A stretch of DNA of 64,000 nt from Gammaproteobacteria bacterium. Its GTDB lineage: Bacteria; Pseudomonadota; Gammaproteobacteria; Pseudomonadales; Pseudohongiellaceae. Under the pieces are notes generated by a model. That model did not search any database. It was not told where the DNA came from and was given only the letters and a program-made list of their open reading frames with translations. Shown here in pieces: positions 35,916 to 44,319 of this stretch; position 1 is the stretch's first letter, and each line of letters opens with the position of its first letter. The position numbers were made by a program, and so were the translations under genes. The stretch covers positions 186,001-250,000 of the forward strand of contig VYCF01000072.1 in the NCBI GenBank assembly GCA_009844085.1, given 5' to 3'.

Positions 35916-37411
35916 ATCTCGGATTGTTGTAGCCGGTAGCCACCGTCGGAGGCGGATTCGAACCGCAGCCGGTAATTGATGCAGGCAGGACTCTCGCCGG
36001 GAACGTGACTGACATAGATCAGCCGGGTCGACGTTTGCCCCGCAATCGCATCCAGCGTTCCCAGAATGAAATCGCGATGATAGTCGTCCAGCCCGACGCA
36101 AGGTTCGTCGAGGATCAGGATATCCGGCTGCTTCACCATCGCCCGCGCCAGCAACGCGAGCCGCTGCTGGCCGAAGGAAATCTGGTGATACCAGGCTCCG
36201 GACAGATCCGCGATATGCAAAGTCTCGAGCCAGGCGAGCGCATGATCCCGTTCGCTCGCGCCGCTGTCGTCGTATAGTCCTACCGAATCGAAGAATCCGG
36301 ACACTACGACATCGAGCACCTTCCAGCCTTTCACGTAACGGTTGTGCAATTCGTTGGAAACGACGCCGAAGCGGCGCTTGACGTCCCAGACCGTTTCGCC
36401 GCTGCCCTTGCGCCGGCCGAACAAATACACTTCCTGCCCATAACCCTTGTGATTCTCACCGTCGATCAGGCTCAGCAAGGTGGACTTGCCACTCCCGTTG
36501 GGCCCTTCGACGAGAACGTGATGCCGCCCTGCCATGGTCCAGTCCAGGTCGCGCAGGACCTGCAAGTCGCCATAGCCAGCATTGACCTTCCGCAGTTCGA
36601 TGAGTTTTGCATCCGGTTCGGGAGCTTCCCGCGCAACTCCCGGCAATCGGGGAATCCGGTCGGGAATGGCGCCGCGCCGATGCCTGAAACGCGCGGCCGC
36701 CCGCTCCCAGGCGGCATCGCTCATGGCGCCCTGCTCCACTACTCGCAGACTTTCCATGACCAGCAAGTGAGTCGCTCCGGGGAAACCGTCCCGCGCACGC
36801 CGGCACAAATGCAGGCTTGCGCAGTCCGGCCCCAGATGCGCCGCGATGGTTTCACCGATAAGGGCGCGGGAATCCCGGTCCACGGCTTCCAGCGGCTCAT
36901 CGAAAATGAGCAGCCTGGAGCAGGCGCCGTGTTGCCCATATAGTGCGCGGGCGATCAGCGCGCGCCGAATCTGCCCGGATGACAGGAAACGGATGCCCTT
37001 GGCGAGCAAGGCGGTCAGGTCCAGATCCGAGCATAAAGACTCAAGCAGCTTGTCGTTCTGTTCCCGGGCGGGCAACGCGGCGCGGATCAGGTCCGCCACC
37101 AGCGTTCCCTGATCTTGGGCGTCCTCGCTGTAGTCGCTGATGTCCAGTCTTTCGTCCCGCCGCCAGAGGCGCTGCTGCTCTTCGAAGGAAACCAGCAGAA
37201 TGTCGCTCGCGGGATCGAAGCCCGCGGCATACGTCACATAGCTGCCGGTTTCCGGGCGGCGGCCCATGATCAGCGCCGTCAGCAGGGATTTGCCAGCGCC
37301 ATTCGGTCCGTAGACACACCAATGCTCGCCGGTTTCGACCTCGAAACGGTCGATCTCAAGCAAGTCCCGGCGGCTGATGCGGCAGCGGGCGTTTTCAATT
37401 CGGAAAAGCAT
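35912..37411 (-). CDS. Tandem ABC ATPase, ModF/PhrA-like
   Basis: A 499-residue protein with two fused ABC ATPase domains and no membrane segment. Domain 1 (~1-240) has Walker A GPNGAGKS, signature-like LSSGQIRR and LLIFDEPLEAVD. Domain 2 (~265-499) has EGPNGSGKST, the Q-loop region FGVVSNELHNRYV, a divergent signature ISFGQQRL and ILILDEPCVGLD. The FGxVSxxLH and DEPCxGLD motifs are typical of ModF. In E. coli modF lies beside the molybdate genes. A molybdenum link would fit the two molybdenum hydroxylases in this window, but no modABC genes are present. Confidence 0.85.
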   Translation of the reverse strand: MLFRIENARCRISRRDLLEIDRFEVETGEHWCVYGPNGAGKSLLTALIMGRRPETGSYVTYAAGFDPASDILLVSFEEQQRLWRRDERLDISDYSEDAQDQGTLVADLIRAALPAREQNDKLLESLCSDLDLTALLAKGIRFLSSGQIRRALIARALYGQHGACSRLLIFDEPLEAVDRDSRALIGETIAAHLGPDCASLHLCRRARDGFPGATHLLVMESLRVVEQGAMSDAAWERAAARFRHRRGAIPDRIPRLPGVAREAPEPDAKLIELRKVNAGYGDLQVLRDLDWTMAGRHHVLVEGPNGSGKSTLLSLIDGENHKGYGQEVYLFGRRKGSGETVWDVKRRFGVVSNELHNRYVKGWKVLDVVVSGFFDSVGLYDDSGASERDHALAWLETLHIADLSGAWYHQISFGQQRLALLARAMVKQPDILILDEPCVGLDDYHRDFILGTLDAIAGQTSTRLIYVSHVPGESPACINYRLRFESASDGGYRLQQSEI

Positions 37412-37505
37412 CGGCGGACTATCTTCCCATTTTTACGGTTTCGGTGAGTGGCGCCCAACTGTGTGATACTTGCGTCCGGAGATTTCGTCAACCGGGTTTT
37501 CCACC

Positions 37506-37853
37506 GTGTCGCGCTTGTGCCTGTTGCTGAACGCCACATTTCTTGCCGCCTGCGCAAGCCCCGACCCGCTCGCCGGACTCGACGGCCAGCGCCTTTTCTT
37601 CGATAACTGCGCCGAATGTCATCAAGTCAACGGCCGGGGCATTCCCAATGTCTATCCGGCGCTCGACGGCAACGAAACAGTGACGGGCTCCGGCGCGGAC
37701 GTGGCGCTCGTGCTCATTATCGGCCGGGGCGAAATGCCTTCGTTCCGCGGCGCTCTCAACTCCGCCGAAATGGCGGCGATCATCAACTACGTGCGTAACG
37801 CCTGGAACAATACCGGCGCTCCCATCAGCGCCGCCGAAGTCGAAGCGCTATAG
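37506..37853 (+). CDS. Cytochrome c-type lipoprotein
   Basis: A small c-type cytochrome of 115 residues from the GTG at 37506, with a lipobox FLAAC and mature Cys at residue 16. The heme site is NCAECH, and the distal Met is in GRGEMPSFRGALN. The fold is a single class I cytochrome c domain. A TTG at 37470 is an alternative start that would lengthen the signal; no strong ribosome site separates the two. It is divergent from the ModF-like gene and convergent with the SDR gene. The redox partner is not evident. Confidence 0.85.
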   Translation: MSRLCLLLNATFLAACASPDPLAGLDGQRLFFDNCAECHQVNGRGIPNVYPALDGNETVTGSGADVALVLIIGRGEMPSFRGALNSAEMAAIINYVRNAWNNTGAPISAAEVEAL

Positions 37854-37865
37854 CGGGATCTTCGA

Positions 37866-38624
37866 TCAGGTGCGCAGATAGGACGCGCCGTTTACATCAA
37901 TAATGGTTCCGGTTGAAAACTCGGCGCCTTCGGAGGCGAGGAACAGCACGGCGTGAGCGACTTCTTCGGGTTCGGCAACGCGTTGGAACGGGCTTTGGGC
38001 GCGGATTTCCTCGCCTTCCGGGCTGTTGAGACGGTCAGCGGTCAATTCCGTGTTGACGAATCCGGGCGCCACCGCGCCGACAAAGATATCGTGCGGTGCG
38101 AGCGCGACGGCGAGGGACTGGCTGAGGGAGTTGAGCGCGGCCTTGCTGGCGCCGTAGGCGGGTTTCAGCGGTTCGCCGCGAAAAGCGCCTCTTGAGGTGA
38201 CGTTGACTATTCTCCCGCCACCGTTCGGAATCATGTGGCGGGCGACACAGAAGCACAAATTGGCCGGCCCCAGCAGATTGGCGTCCAGGGTCCTGCGCCA
38301 GGCTTCCTGCCAGTCCCGATAGGAAACCTCGGCAATGCGGTGATAGATGCCGATACCCGCATTGTTCACCAGGATGTCGATTCCGCCCAGGCCGTCGAGC
38401 GCCTCTTTTACGCACGCTTCGACCGCGGCTGCGTCCGCGACATCCGCCGCAATGGCCAGATGACCGCTGCCCGGCAACAGCGATAACGTGGATTCGGCAG
38501 CCTCCCTGTTTTCGCGATAAATAATCGCGACTCTTGCTCCCGCCCGCGCGAATGCAAGGGATACGGCCTTGCCGATGCCCCGCGAGCCGCCGGTTACCAA
38601 GACCTTTCGATCATTGAAGTTCAT
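37866..38624 (-). CDS. Short-chain dehydrogenase/reductase (FabG-like)
   Basis: A 252-residue classical SDR. The NAD(P)-binding TGGSRGIG starts at T11, the structural NNAG is at ~87-90, and the catalytic S144, Y157 and K161 are in place. The C-terminal region SFxP-type APGFVNTELT and the closing FSTGTIIDVNGA are also typical. Arg37 after the second strand suggests NADP preference. It follows the thiolase-like gene by 40 bases on the same strand, suggesting a shared route on CoA or ACP thioesters. Confidence 0.92.
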   Translation of the reverse strand: MNFNDRKVLVTGGSRGIGKAVSLAFARAGARVAIIYRENREAAESTLSLLPGSGHLAIAADVADAAAVEACVKEALDGLGGIDILVNNAGIGIYHRIAEVSYRDWQEAWRRTLDANLLGPANLCFCVARHMIPNGGGRIVNVTSRGAFRGEPLKPAYGASKAALNSLSQSLAVALAPHDIFVGAVAPGFVNTELTADRLNSPEGEEIRAQSPFQRVAEPEEVAHAVLFLASEGAEFSTGTIIDVNGASYLRT

Positions 38625-38664
38625 ACTTTCTTCCGATTCTCAATCGCTTTTCGGGCGGCGGCGC

Positions 38665-40260
38665 TCAGCCGGGTACAAAGACATTGCCCTGCGATGTCGC
38701 CTCGACCGTGCCGGCCCGCCCCATCTGCTCCTCCACGGTCAAACGCGCAAGTGTCGTTTCGTCATCGGGAGTGTTGGCGACAAAGCGCCGTCCATCGGCA
38801 TTCAGCCGTCCGATGACAATTCCCCTTTCAGGAACGCCGCGCCTGAAGCATACGGTATAGGTCTCCACCGTCGCCTCGCCATCGGGCCGTTCCGTAAATC
38901 CGGGGCCGGCCAGAGAATCTACCGCGGCCTGATCCGCAGCCGGGTTCGGCCTGGTCCAATTACCGGAATATGGCGTCGTCGAGTAGATCCCTGTCGCATG
39001 CTTGGAAAGCAATCCGCCATTGGCGGTTACCAGGCCATGGCTGCCCGGCCTGGCCCGCAGCAAGGATACCATTGTGGCGATGGCGTGCATGCTGTAGTTG
39101 TTGCCGGGACCGCCGAAAAAAGGCAGCCCGCCGGTTACCGTCAACCCTCTCGGATCGTCCGGCGCAAGGCCCAGTTCGGCGCAGGCGATCTCGACCGCCG
39201 AAGGAAAACAGGAATACAGATCGATGTAGTCCATGTCCGCCACGGACTTGCCGGCCATGGCGAAAGCGGTTGCGGCGTTGGCGCGAATCGCCGGCGAGGA
39301 ATGGTAGTCCGCGCGTTCGCTTACCAGCTTTTCCCGCGCTTCGGCGCAGCCATGCAGATAGACCCATTTGGCAGGGTCAATGCCGAGTTCCCTTGCCTTG
39401 CCGACCGAAGTCATCACCAGGGCGGCGCCCTGATTGACGCTGTCCCTGGCGTTCATCAACTTCGGATACGGCAGGCAGATATATCGATTGTCTTCATTGA
39501 CTGCAGCCAATTCGTCCGCGTTCCGTCGATCACCGTAAAATGCGAACGGATTCGCGCTCGCCGTGCGCGTAAACGGCGCCATCAATTCGCCCATGGACCG
39601 CAAGTGCGCGTCAATGCGGTTGCCGAGCCGCGCCCGGATGGCGTTTTCAAACAAGGGGTAGGTCTGTACGGGAATGCCGATCCCATGCGTCATTTCATGC
39701 TCGCTCGACAACCTGGTTCCCATGCCGCGGTCGTCGAGGGAACCGCTGTCTTCCTCCTGCCAGTCCGGACTGACGCCGGCGCGCCAGGCGGCGCGAGCGG
39801 TATGAATTGCCTCGCCGCCCGCCAGCAGCGCCATGCCGATTTCGCCGTCGGCGATTGACTGGGCGATTTCAATGACGAGCGTCTGCGGAGTATCGCCGCC
39901 GATGCAACCGTAAATGGCATGCGCAGGGTCGGCGCCGATGCGCCGCGCGACGGCGCGAGGCGGGTTTTCAGCCCGGCCGGATGAGATATCGTCGCGCGGC
40001 CGGTTACGGGAATCCTGAACGATGCGCACAATGGCGATCGTATCGATCAGGCTCGCCAGGCGATCTCCGTGACCGGCATCGTCCAAAGCGGCCGCGGCGG
40101 CTCTTGCCGCTATACCCATCGGCGGCTGCGCCCGGGGAAGGGGAACATCCCGTTCCATGTACTGTCCGGCTCCGACGATCACCGGAGTGTTATCTTCAGG
40201 CAAACCCTGCTTTCCTTTTTCGTTAAAAGCCACGATAAAGTGGACTCTAATCCTTGCCAT
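38665..40260 (-). CDS. Thiolase-like acetyl-CoA acetyltransferase (SCP-x type)
   Basis: A 531-residue thiolase-superfamily protein. It opens NTPVIVGAGQY and has the nucleophile-region motif YGCIGGDTPQTL in place of the classical NxCxSG, as in SCP-x-like thiolases. Further landmarks are GGEAIHTARAAW, YSCFPSAVEIAC, TGGLPFFGGPGNNYSMHAIATMV and a C-terminal OB-like tail of ~80 residues. Members act on branched or steroid acyl-CoAs. The ATG at 40260 has no clear ribosome site. A GTG at 40233 would start closer to the conserved region and is a fair alternative. Confidence 0.85.
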   Translation of the reverse strand: MARIRVHFIVAFNEKGKQGLPEDNTPVIVGAGQYMERDVPLPRAQPPMGIAARAAAAALDDAGHGDRLASLIDTIAIVRIVQDSRNRPRDDISSGRAENPPRAVARRIGADPAHAIYGCIGGDTPQTLVIEIAQSIADGEIGMALLAGGEAIHTARAAWRAGVSPDWQEEDSGSLDDRGMGTRLSSEHEMTHGIGIPVQTYPLFENAIRARLGNRIDAHLRSMGELMAPFTRTASANPFAFYGDRRNADELAAVNEDNRYICLPYPKLMNARDSVNQGAALVMTSVGKARELGIDPAKWVYLHGCAEAREKLVSERADYHSSPAIRANAATAFAMAGKSVADMDYIDLYSCFPSAVEIACAELGLAPDDPRGLTVTGGLPFFGGPGNNYSMHAIATMVSLLRARPGSHGLVTANGGLLSKHATGIYSTTPYSGNWTRPNPAADQAAVDSLAGPGFTERPDGEATVETYTVCFRRGVPERGIVIGRLNADGRRFVANTPDDETTLARLTVEEQMGRAGTVEATSQGNVFVPG

Positions 40261-40268
40261 GCCACTGC

Positions 40269-40283
40269 CGGACTTATATAGTC
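40269..40283. repeat. Short dyad in the thiolase/cupin divergent gap
   Basis: GGACT and AGTCC flank TATAT at 40269-40283. The AT core could serve as a -10 region for the minus-strand thiolase gene and the arms as an operator. It is short, so chance is possible. Confidence 0.3.
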
Positions 40284-40346
40284 CAGCGAATGACGCCGCG
40301 TTTACAGCGGCCTCCGGACCATAACGACTGAAACAGGATCAGACCA

Positions 40347-40787
40347 ATGTCAAAGATTCGCTATTTCGTCGCCGCGCTGGCGCTGCTCGTGCCGGCCGGA
40401 TTCGCCGCCGAATGGGATGACTTCGTCATCGTGCAACTGGATGATATCGAATGGGACGAAAGCCTCAACCGCACCCAGTCGCATATTCTCTATGGCAATC
40501 CCCAGGAAGAGGGCCTTTACATCATGCGGATTCGCTTCCCCGCTGGCGGCACCAGCAACCCGCATTATCATGACCAGGACCGTTTCATCACCGTCATCGA
40601 GGGAACCTGGCATGCGGGAGTAGACGCCAGTCACGACATGACGCGAACAACGCCGATCCCCGCAGGAGGATTCATGTTTCATCCGGCCGGCGCCGTGCAT
40701 TACGACGGTTCCCGGGGAGAACCCGTGGTAGTGGAGATTCGCGGCTTCGGTCCCGTTCAGACGATCGGCGTGGAAACTATCCGGTAG
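40347..40787 (+). CDS. Exported cupin domain protein
   Basis: A 146-residue protein with a signal peptide (~1-20, ending GFAA). A single cupin barrel follows, with motif 1 PHYHDQDRFITVIEGTW and motif 2 region FHPAGAVHYDG. The His residues HYH and the late HYD His plus a Glu/Asp are consistent with a bound metal ion. Periplasmic cupins of this type are mostly uncharacterised and may be dioxygenases or metal-binding proteins. The gene stands alone, 63 bases before amtB on the same strand. Confidence 0.85.
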   Translation: MSKIRYFVAALALLVPAGFAAEWDDFVIVQLDDIEWDESLNRTQSHILYGNPQEEGLYIMRIRFPAGGTSNPHYHDQDRFITVIEGTWHAGVDASHDMTRTTPIPAGGFMFHPAGAVHYDGSRGEPVVVEIRGFGPVQTIGVETIR

Positions 40788-40850
40788 GACGGTCCGACCG
40801 GAGACTGTCCCAGGGAAACCGGCAGGAATAACAATCGGGGGGAAACAATC

Positions 40851-42116
40851 ATGGCGCAGGAAACCCAGTTTGTCCTGAACAGCTTTTCTTTTCTCATCTG
40901 GGGCGTACTGATCATGTGGATGTGCGCCGGATTCACCATGCTGGAATCCGGTTCGGTGCGCACCAAGAACGCCTCGGTCATCTGTCTGAAGAACGTGGGG
41001 CTGTATGCGATCGCCGGCCTGATGTTCTACTTGATCGGCTATAACCTGATGTATACCGGAGTGGACGACCTGATCGGAAGTTTCCGCTTGACCTACGGCA
41101 CATCGGAAGCGGAAAAGGCATTGCTTGACGGAGACAGTGGGTTGGCAGCCGAAGTAGTCGGGAATGGCAATTCGGTGATGTCCGACTGGTTTTTCCAGAT
41201 GGTCTTTGTCGCGACGACCGCATCGATCGTTTCCGGCACGCTTGCCGAGCGGGTGCGGCTTTGGTCCTTTTTCCTGTTTGTGGCGGTGTTGACGGCTTTC
41301 ATCTATCCGGTGGTCGGCGCGTGGACCTGGGGCGGAGGCTGGCTGAGCCAGATGGGTTTTCAGGATTTCGCCGGCTCCACCATCGTGCATTCGACCGGCG
41401 GCTGGGCGGCTTTGGCCGGCGCCATGGTCGTCGGCGCGCGCCAGGGCAAGTATCGTGAAGACGGTTCCGTAAAATTCACGCCGCCATCGAATGTGCCCGT
41501 CGTAACGCTGGGCGTCTTTATCCTCTGGATGGGCTGGTTCGCGTTCAACGGCGGTTCGCAATTGGCCTTGAGCGGCGTTGTCGACGCCGTGGCCATCAGC
41601 AACATACTGGTGAATACGAATCTGGCGGCCTGTGGCGGATTTATCGCCGCGGTTGCCCTGTCCAGGCCGATTTTCGGCCGGGTCGATCTGATGGCGAGCC
41701 TGAACGGCGCCATAGCGGGATTGGTGTCAATTACGGCGGGCCCCGATATTGTCGCCCATTATTGGGCTATAATCATCGGTGCGGTCGGCGGCGTAGTTTG
41801 CTCGCTCGGCATGAAGATGCTGGATCAAATCCGGGTCGATGATGTGGTTGGAGCGGTTTCCGCTCACCTTTTTGCCGGGATTTGGGGTACTCTTGCGGTT
41901 TGTATCGCGGCTGGCGGAAACTTGCTGGTTCAGATCGTCGGAATATTGGCCATAGGCGCGTTTGTCTTTTCCGCATCGATGCTTGTCTGGCTGGCGATCA
42001 AGCAAATTATGGGAGTTAGGGTTACACTGGACGTCGAACGCCACGGTCAGGACGTGGCGGAGTTGGGAATTGAAGCATATCCGGAGTTCGTGGTATTGCA
42101 GGATCCGGATCTTTAG
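40851..42116 (+). CDS. amtB: Ammonium transporter
   Basis: A 421-residue Amt/MEP/Rh channel with about 11 membrane helices. The twin histidines that line the pore are visible as H180 (STIVHSTGG) and H339 (VSAHLFAG). The Trp- and Phe-rich gate FQMVFVATTASIVSGTLAERV and GGWAALAGA are standard. There is no obvious cleavable signal before the first helix. GGGGGAAACAATC upstream gives a weak ribosome site. No glnK is beside it, which is unusual for amtB; instead a STAS gene follows 50 bases downstream. Confidence 0.95.
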   Translation: MAQETQFVLNSFSFLIWGVLIMWMCAGFTMLESGSVRTKNASVICLKNVGLYAIAGLMFYLIGYNLMYTGVDDLIGSFRLTYGTSEAEKALLDGDSGLAAEVVGNGNSVMSDWFFQMVFVATTASIVSGTLAERVRLWSFFLFVAVLTAFIYPVVGAWTWGGGWLSQMGFQDFAGSTIVHSTGGWAALAGAMVVGARQGKYREDGSVKFTPPSNVPVVTLGVFILWMGWFAFNGGSQLALSGVVDAVAISNILVNTNLAACGGFIAAVALSRPIFGRVDLMASLNGAIAGLVSITAGPDIVAHYWAIIIGAVGGVVCSLGMKMLDQIRVDDVVGAVSAHLFAGIWGTLAVCIAAGGNLLVQIVGILAIGAFVFSASMLVWLAIKQIMGVRVTLDVERHGQDVAELGIEAYPEFVVLQDPDL

Positions 42117-42166
42117 CGGATGATTTGTCCGGCCGGTTTTCGGCAAGCCTGAATTGGAGCAAAAGA

Positions 42167-42511
42167 ATGATCGAGGTTAATGTAGAAAGGCAGGATGGTG
42201 TCTTGTCGGCCATGGTAACCGGGCGGATCGACGGCTCGAACGTTATGCAGTTCGAGGAGTCCGTGAAAGGGGCCATTGAGGATGGAGATCGTGCGGTTGT
42301 ACTCGATATGGAAAACCTCACCTATATCAGTTCAGCGGGATTGCGTGCGATTCTGATGACGGCCAAGCTGTTGCAGAACCGGAATGCGAAGTTCATGCTT
42401 TGCTCCCTGTCAAAATCCATCCGTGAAGTCTTCGAAGTCAGCGGCTTCGACAAAATCATCAATATCCAGCCGGACAGAACCCAGGCGCTGGCCACCATCG
42501 GCAGCGAATAA
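42167..42511 (+). CDS. STAS domain anti-anti-sigma factor (RsbV/SpoIIAA-like)
   Basis: A 114-residue single STAS domain. The phosphorylatable Ser is in LTYISSAGLRAIL (Ser55 or Ser56). Opening VTGRIDGSNVMQFEESV and the final SGFDKIINI are typical. In partner switching the unphosphorylated form binds and inhibits an RsbW-like kinase, and a PP2C phosphatase reactivates it. Both partners are encoded nearby at 42551-42982 and 47696-48868. The ATG at 42167 follows GGAG at 42156-42159 with proper spacing; it may be co-transcribed with amtB. Confidence 0.92.
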   Translation: MIEVNVERQDGVLSAMVTGRIDGSNVMQFEESVKGAIEDGDRAVVLDMENLTYISSAGLRAILMTAKLLQNRNAKFMLCSLSKSIREVFEVSGFDKIINIQPDRTQALATIGSE

Positions 42512-42530
42512 TCAATTTCAATTCAGGGAC

Positions 42531-42550
42531 GGGCCAGGCATGCCTGGCCC
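42531..42550. repeat. Perfect 20-base palindrome between convergent signalling genes
   Basis: GGGCCAGGCA followed by its exact reverse complement lies between the STAS stop and the kinase stop. It abuts the kinase stop codon at 42551. No T-run follows on either strand, so it is not a standard intrinsic terminator. It may be a dispersed palindromic repeat or a transcript-end hairpin. Confidence 0.7.
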
Positions 42551-42982
42551 CTACTCGGTTTCGAACTTCTTGCCCAGCAACACCACGTTCTTGTTGTTCT
42601 CGCGGCGGTAACTGACGGTGTCCATCATCTGGTGGACGAAAAAGATACCAAGTCCGCCGGGCATCCGATCATCGAGGCCGGAGTCCGTATCCGCCTTGTT
42701 CGGGTCGCTGTCGGTGAGATCGAATTGCCTGGCGTCGTCTTCAATGCGGATCATCAGCCGGTCGCCGTCAATACTCAGGTCTATCCGGATCTCATGCCGG
42801 GCGCCCTCCTCGTAACCATAGCTTATGGTGTTGGTCAGCAATTCATCGAGTGAAAGATTGACTTGATAGGCAATGGTCGGGGCGATTTCCCGCTGGCCGC
42901 AAAACTCATCGACCTGCTCGGCAATTACCGCCAGTTCCTTGAGATCATTCGCAACACGGATGCTCAGGTCGGGTTCGCTCAC
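42551..42982 (-). CDS. RsbW-like serine kinase / anti-sigma (HATPase)
   Basis: A 143-residue GHKL ATPase domain protein. The N-box is NLSLDELLTNTISYGY; the G1 region is RIEDDARQFDLTD and the G2 region GGLGIFFVHQMMDTVSY. This is the RsbW/SpoIIAB pattern. Such kinases phosphorylate a cognate STAS protein and sequester a sigma factor or another effector. No sigma factor gene is in the window, so the final output is unknown. It is transcribed toward the STAS gene. Confidence 0.9.
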   Translation of the reverse strand: MSEPDLSIRVANDLKELAVIAEQVDEFCGQREIAPTIAYQVNLSLDELLTNTISYGYEEGARHEIRIDLSIDGDRLMIRIEDDARQFDLTDSDPNKADTDSGLDDRMPGGLGIFFVHQMMDTVSYRRENNKNVVLLGKKFETE

Positions 42983-43051
42983 AATTCCATTCTCCTCCGG
43001 CTTGTTTTAGTTTGCCTGATTCCAAGCGAAATTACATTACAGTGCATCACT

Positions 43052-44281
43052 CTAGAAAGTCGCCGTAAATTGTATCCACGCCTTGTCGATGTCGGCGGCG
43101 TAGGTATCCGGGTCGTAGGTCGCATATTTCAGCAGCAAAGTGTAATTGTCGCCGATCGCGTATTGCCAGGAGACGTCCCACTCGCTGCCGTAATGCGCTG
43201 AACCGGCTTCCGAATTGAAGTCGTGCCAGGTGAGCGTCAATCCTCCGGTCGTAAAGGTGACGTAAGTGTCCTTGACGCCCGCTTGCGGGATGGTCAGGAA
43301 GCGGTCGGTCCAGCCCTGGAACTTGTGCAAGGTCGCCATCGGCATGCGGAACATCTTTTGCGGTTCGCTTACGTCGCCCCCGAATGTCTCGTATCCGAGT
43401 AAAACCCGCATGTCTCCCGTGTCGACTCCGCCTTCGAGCAGAAGATAGTCGGATTCGTAAGGCACGGGGTTGTCGGCATAGTCGCTCTGCCTGGCGTATT
43501 CCAGATTGAATGGGAAACTCAGTTCTTCGCCTTCGACGGTCTGGCTGAATCGCACGCCGGTGGATTGATTGGAAAGCGCGGCGCCGTTTTCCAGGTCCAT
43601 GGCGTAGTGGTAGAGAACAACCCTGCCTCCCATCGCCAGATCGATACCCGCGTTGAGCAGATGCGTGTTGCTGTCGAAGTAATCCGTCGGAATACCGTTT
43701 TCCGGCCCCCAGATCCGCGAAACGCCATGCACGTAGCTGTAACTCAGACTGACGTTGGGCAAGGCGTTGCTGACCACGGTGAGGGCGTCCATGGTCTGTT
43801 CGTTCTGCCGCCAGGCCACGCCGCCGACGAAGCGCTGCTCGTCGAGATTGATCCGCTGCCTGCCGAGCCGGATATAGCCACTTTCGTTCTTGAAATCCAC
43901 ATAGGCCTGGTTGACATGCGTTCCGTCGGGATCTCCGATCAAGGGAAAATCGGTCTTGCCGTTCCTTGTGTTGTTGAACTCGTCATCGCCGATATAGGAC
44001 ACATTGTCGAGTTCGATGAAGAATCCGAGATTGCCAATATCCAGGGGGCGAAAGCTGACTCGGGATTTCAGTACGGACGCCATGGCGTCTTCGTCGAAAC
44101 CGGCCTGATCGACGGTTTCGATGCGATAGCGGAATTCAAAGTCGAAATCGCCGCCGGCGATCGCCTCCTGCAGATTCGCAGCCGACTCCTGCCCGTTCGC
44201 GCCCGCACCGATAACGGCGCAGGCAAGTAGCAAGATCGTCCTCTTTGCACACCTCGCCGGGTATGTAATTACTTCGGCCAT
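43052..44281 (-). CDS. Alginate-export-type outer-membrane porin-like protein
   Basis: A 409-residue protein with a signal peptide (~1-30) and beta-barrel strand patterns throughout. It resembles the alginate_exp/porin group: FRYRIETVDQ, VSFRPLDIGNLGFFIELDNV, NQAYVDFKNESGYIRLGRQRINLDEQRFVGGVAWRQNEQTMDAL and the closing Phe in WIQFTATF. GAGGAG 7 bases before the ATG at 44281 sets the start. It lies 38 bases after the histidine kinase gene on the same strand. Barrels of this group admit or export small solutes. The solute is unknown. Confidence 0.82.
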   Translation of the reverse strand: MAEVITYPARCAKRTILLLACAVIGAGANGQESAANLQEAIAGGDFDFEFRYRIETVDQAGFDEDAMASVLKSRVSFRPLDIGNLGFFIELDNVSYIGDDEFNNTRNGKTDFPLIGDPDGTHVNQAYVDFKNESGYIRLGRQRINLDEQRFVGGVAWRQNEQTMDALTVVSNALPNVSLSYSYVHGVSRIWGPENGIPTDYFDSNTHLLNAGIDLAMGGRVVLYHYAMDLENGAALSNQSTGVRFSQTVEGEELSFPFNLEYARQSDYADNPVPYESDYLLLEGGVDTGDMRVLLGYETFGGDVSEPQKMFRMPMATLHKFQGWTDRFLTIPQAGVKDTYVTFTTGGLTLTWHDFNSEAGSAHYGSEWDVSWQYAIGDNYTLLLKYATYDPDTYAADIDKAWIQFTATF

Positions 44282-44319
44282 TGCGCGACTCCTCTGTTCC
44301 GGATTGACAATCATCTGTT

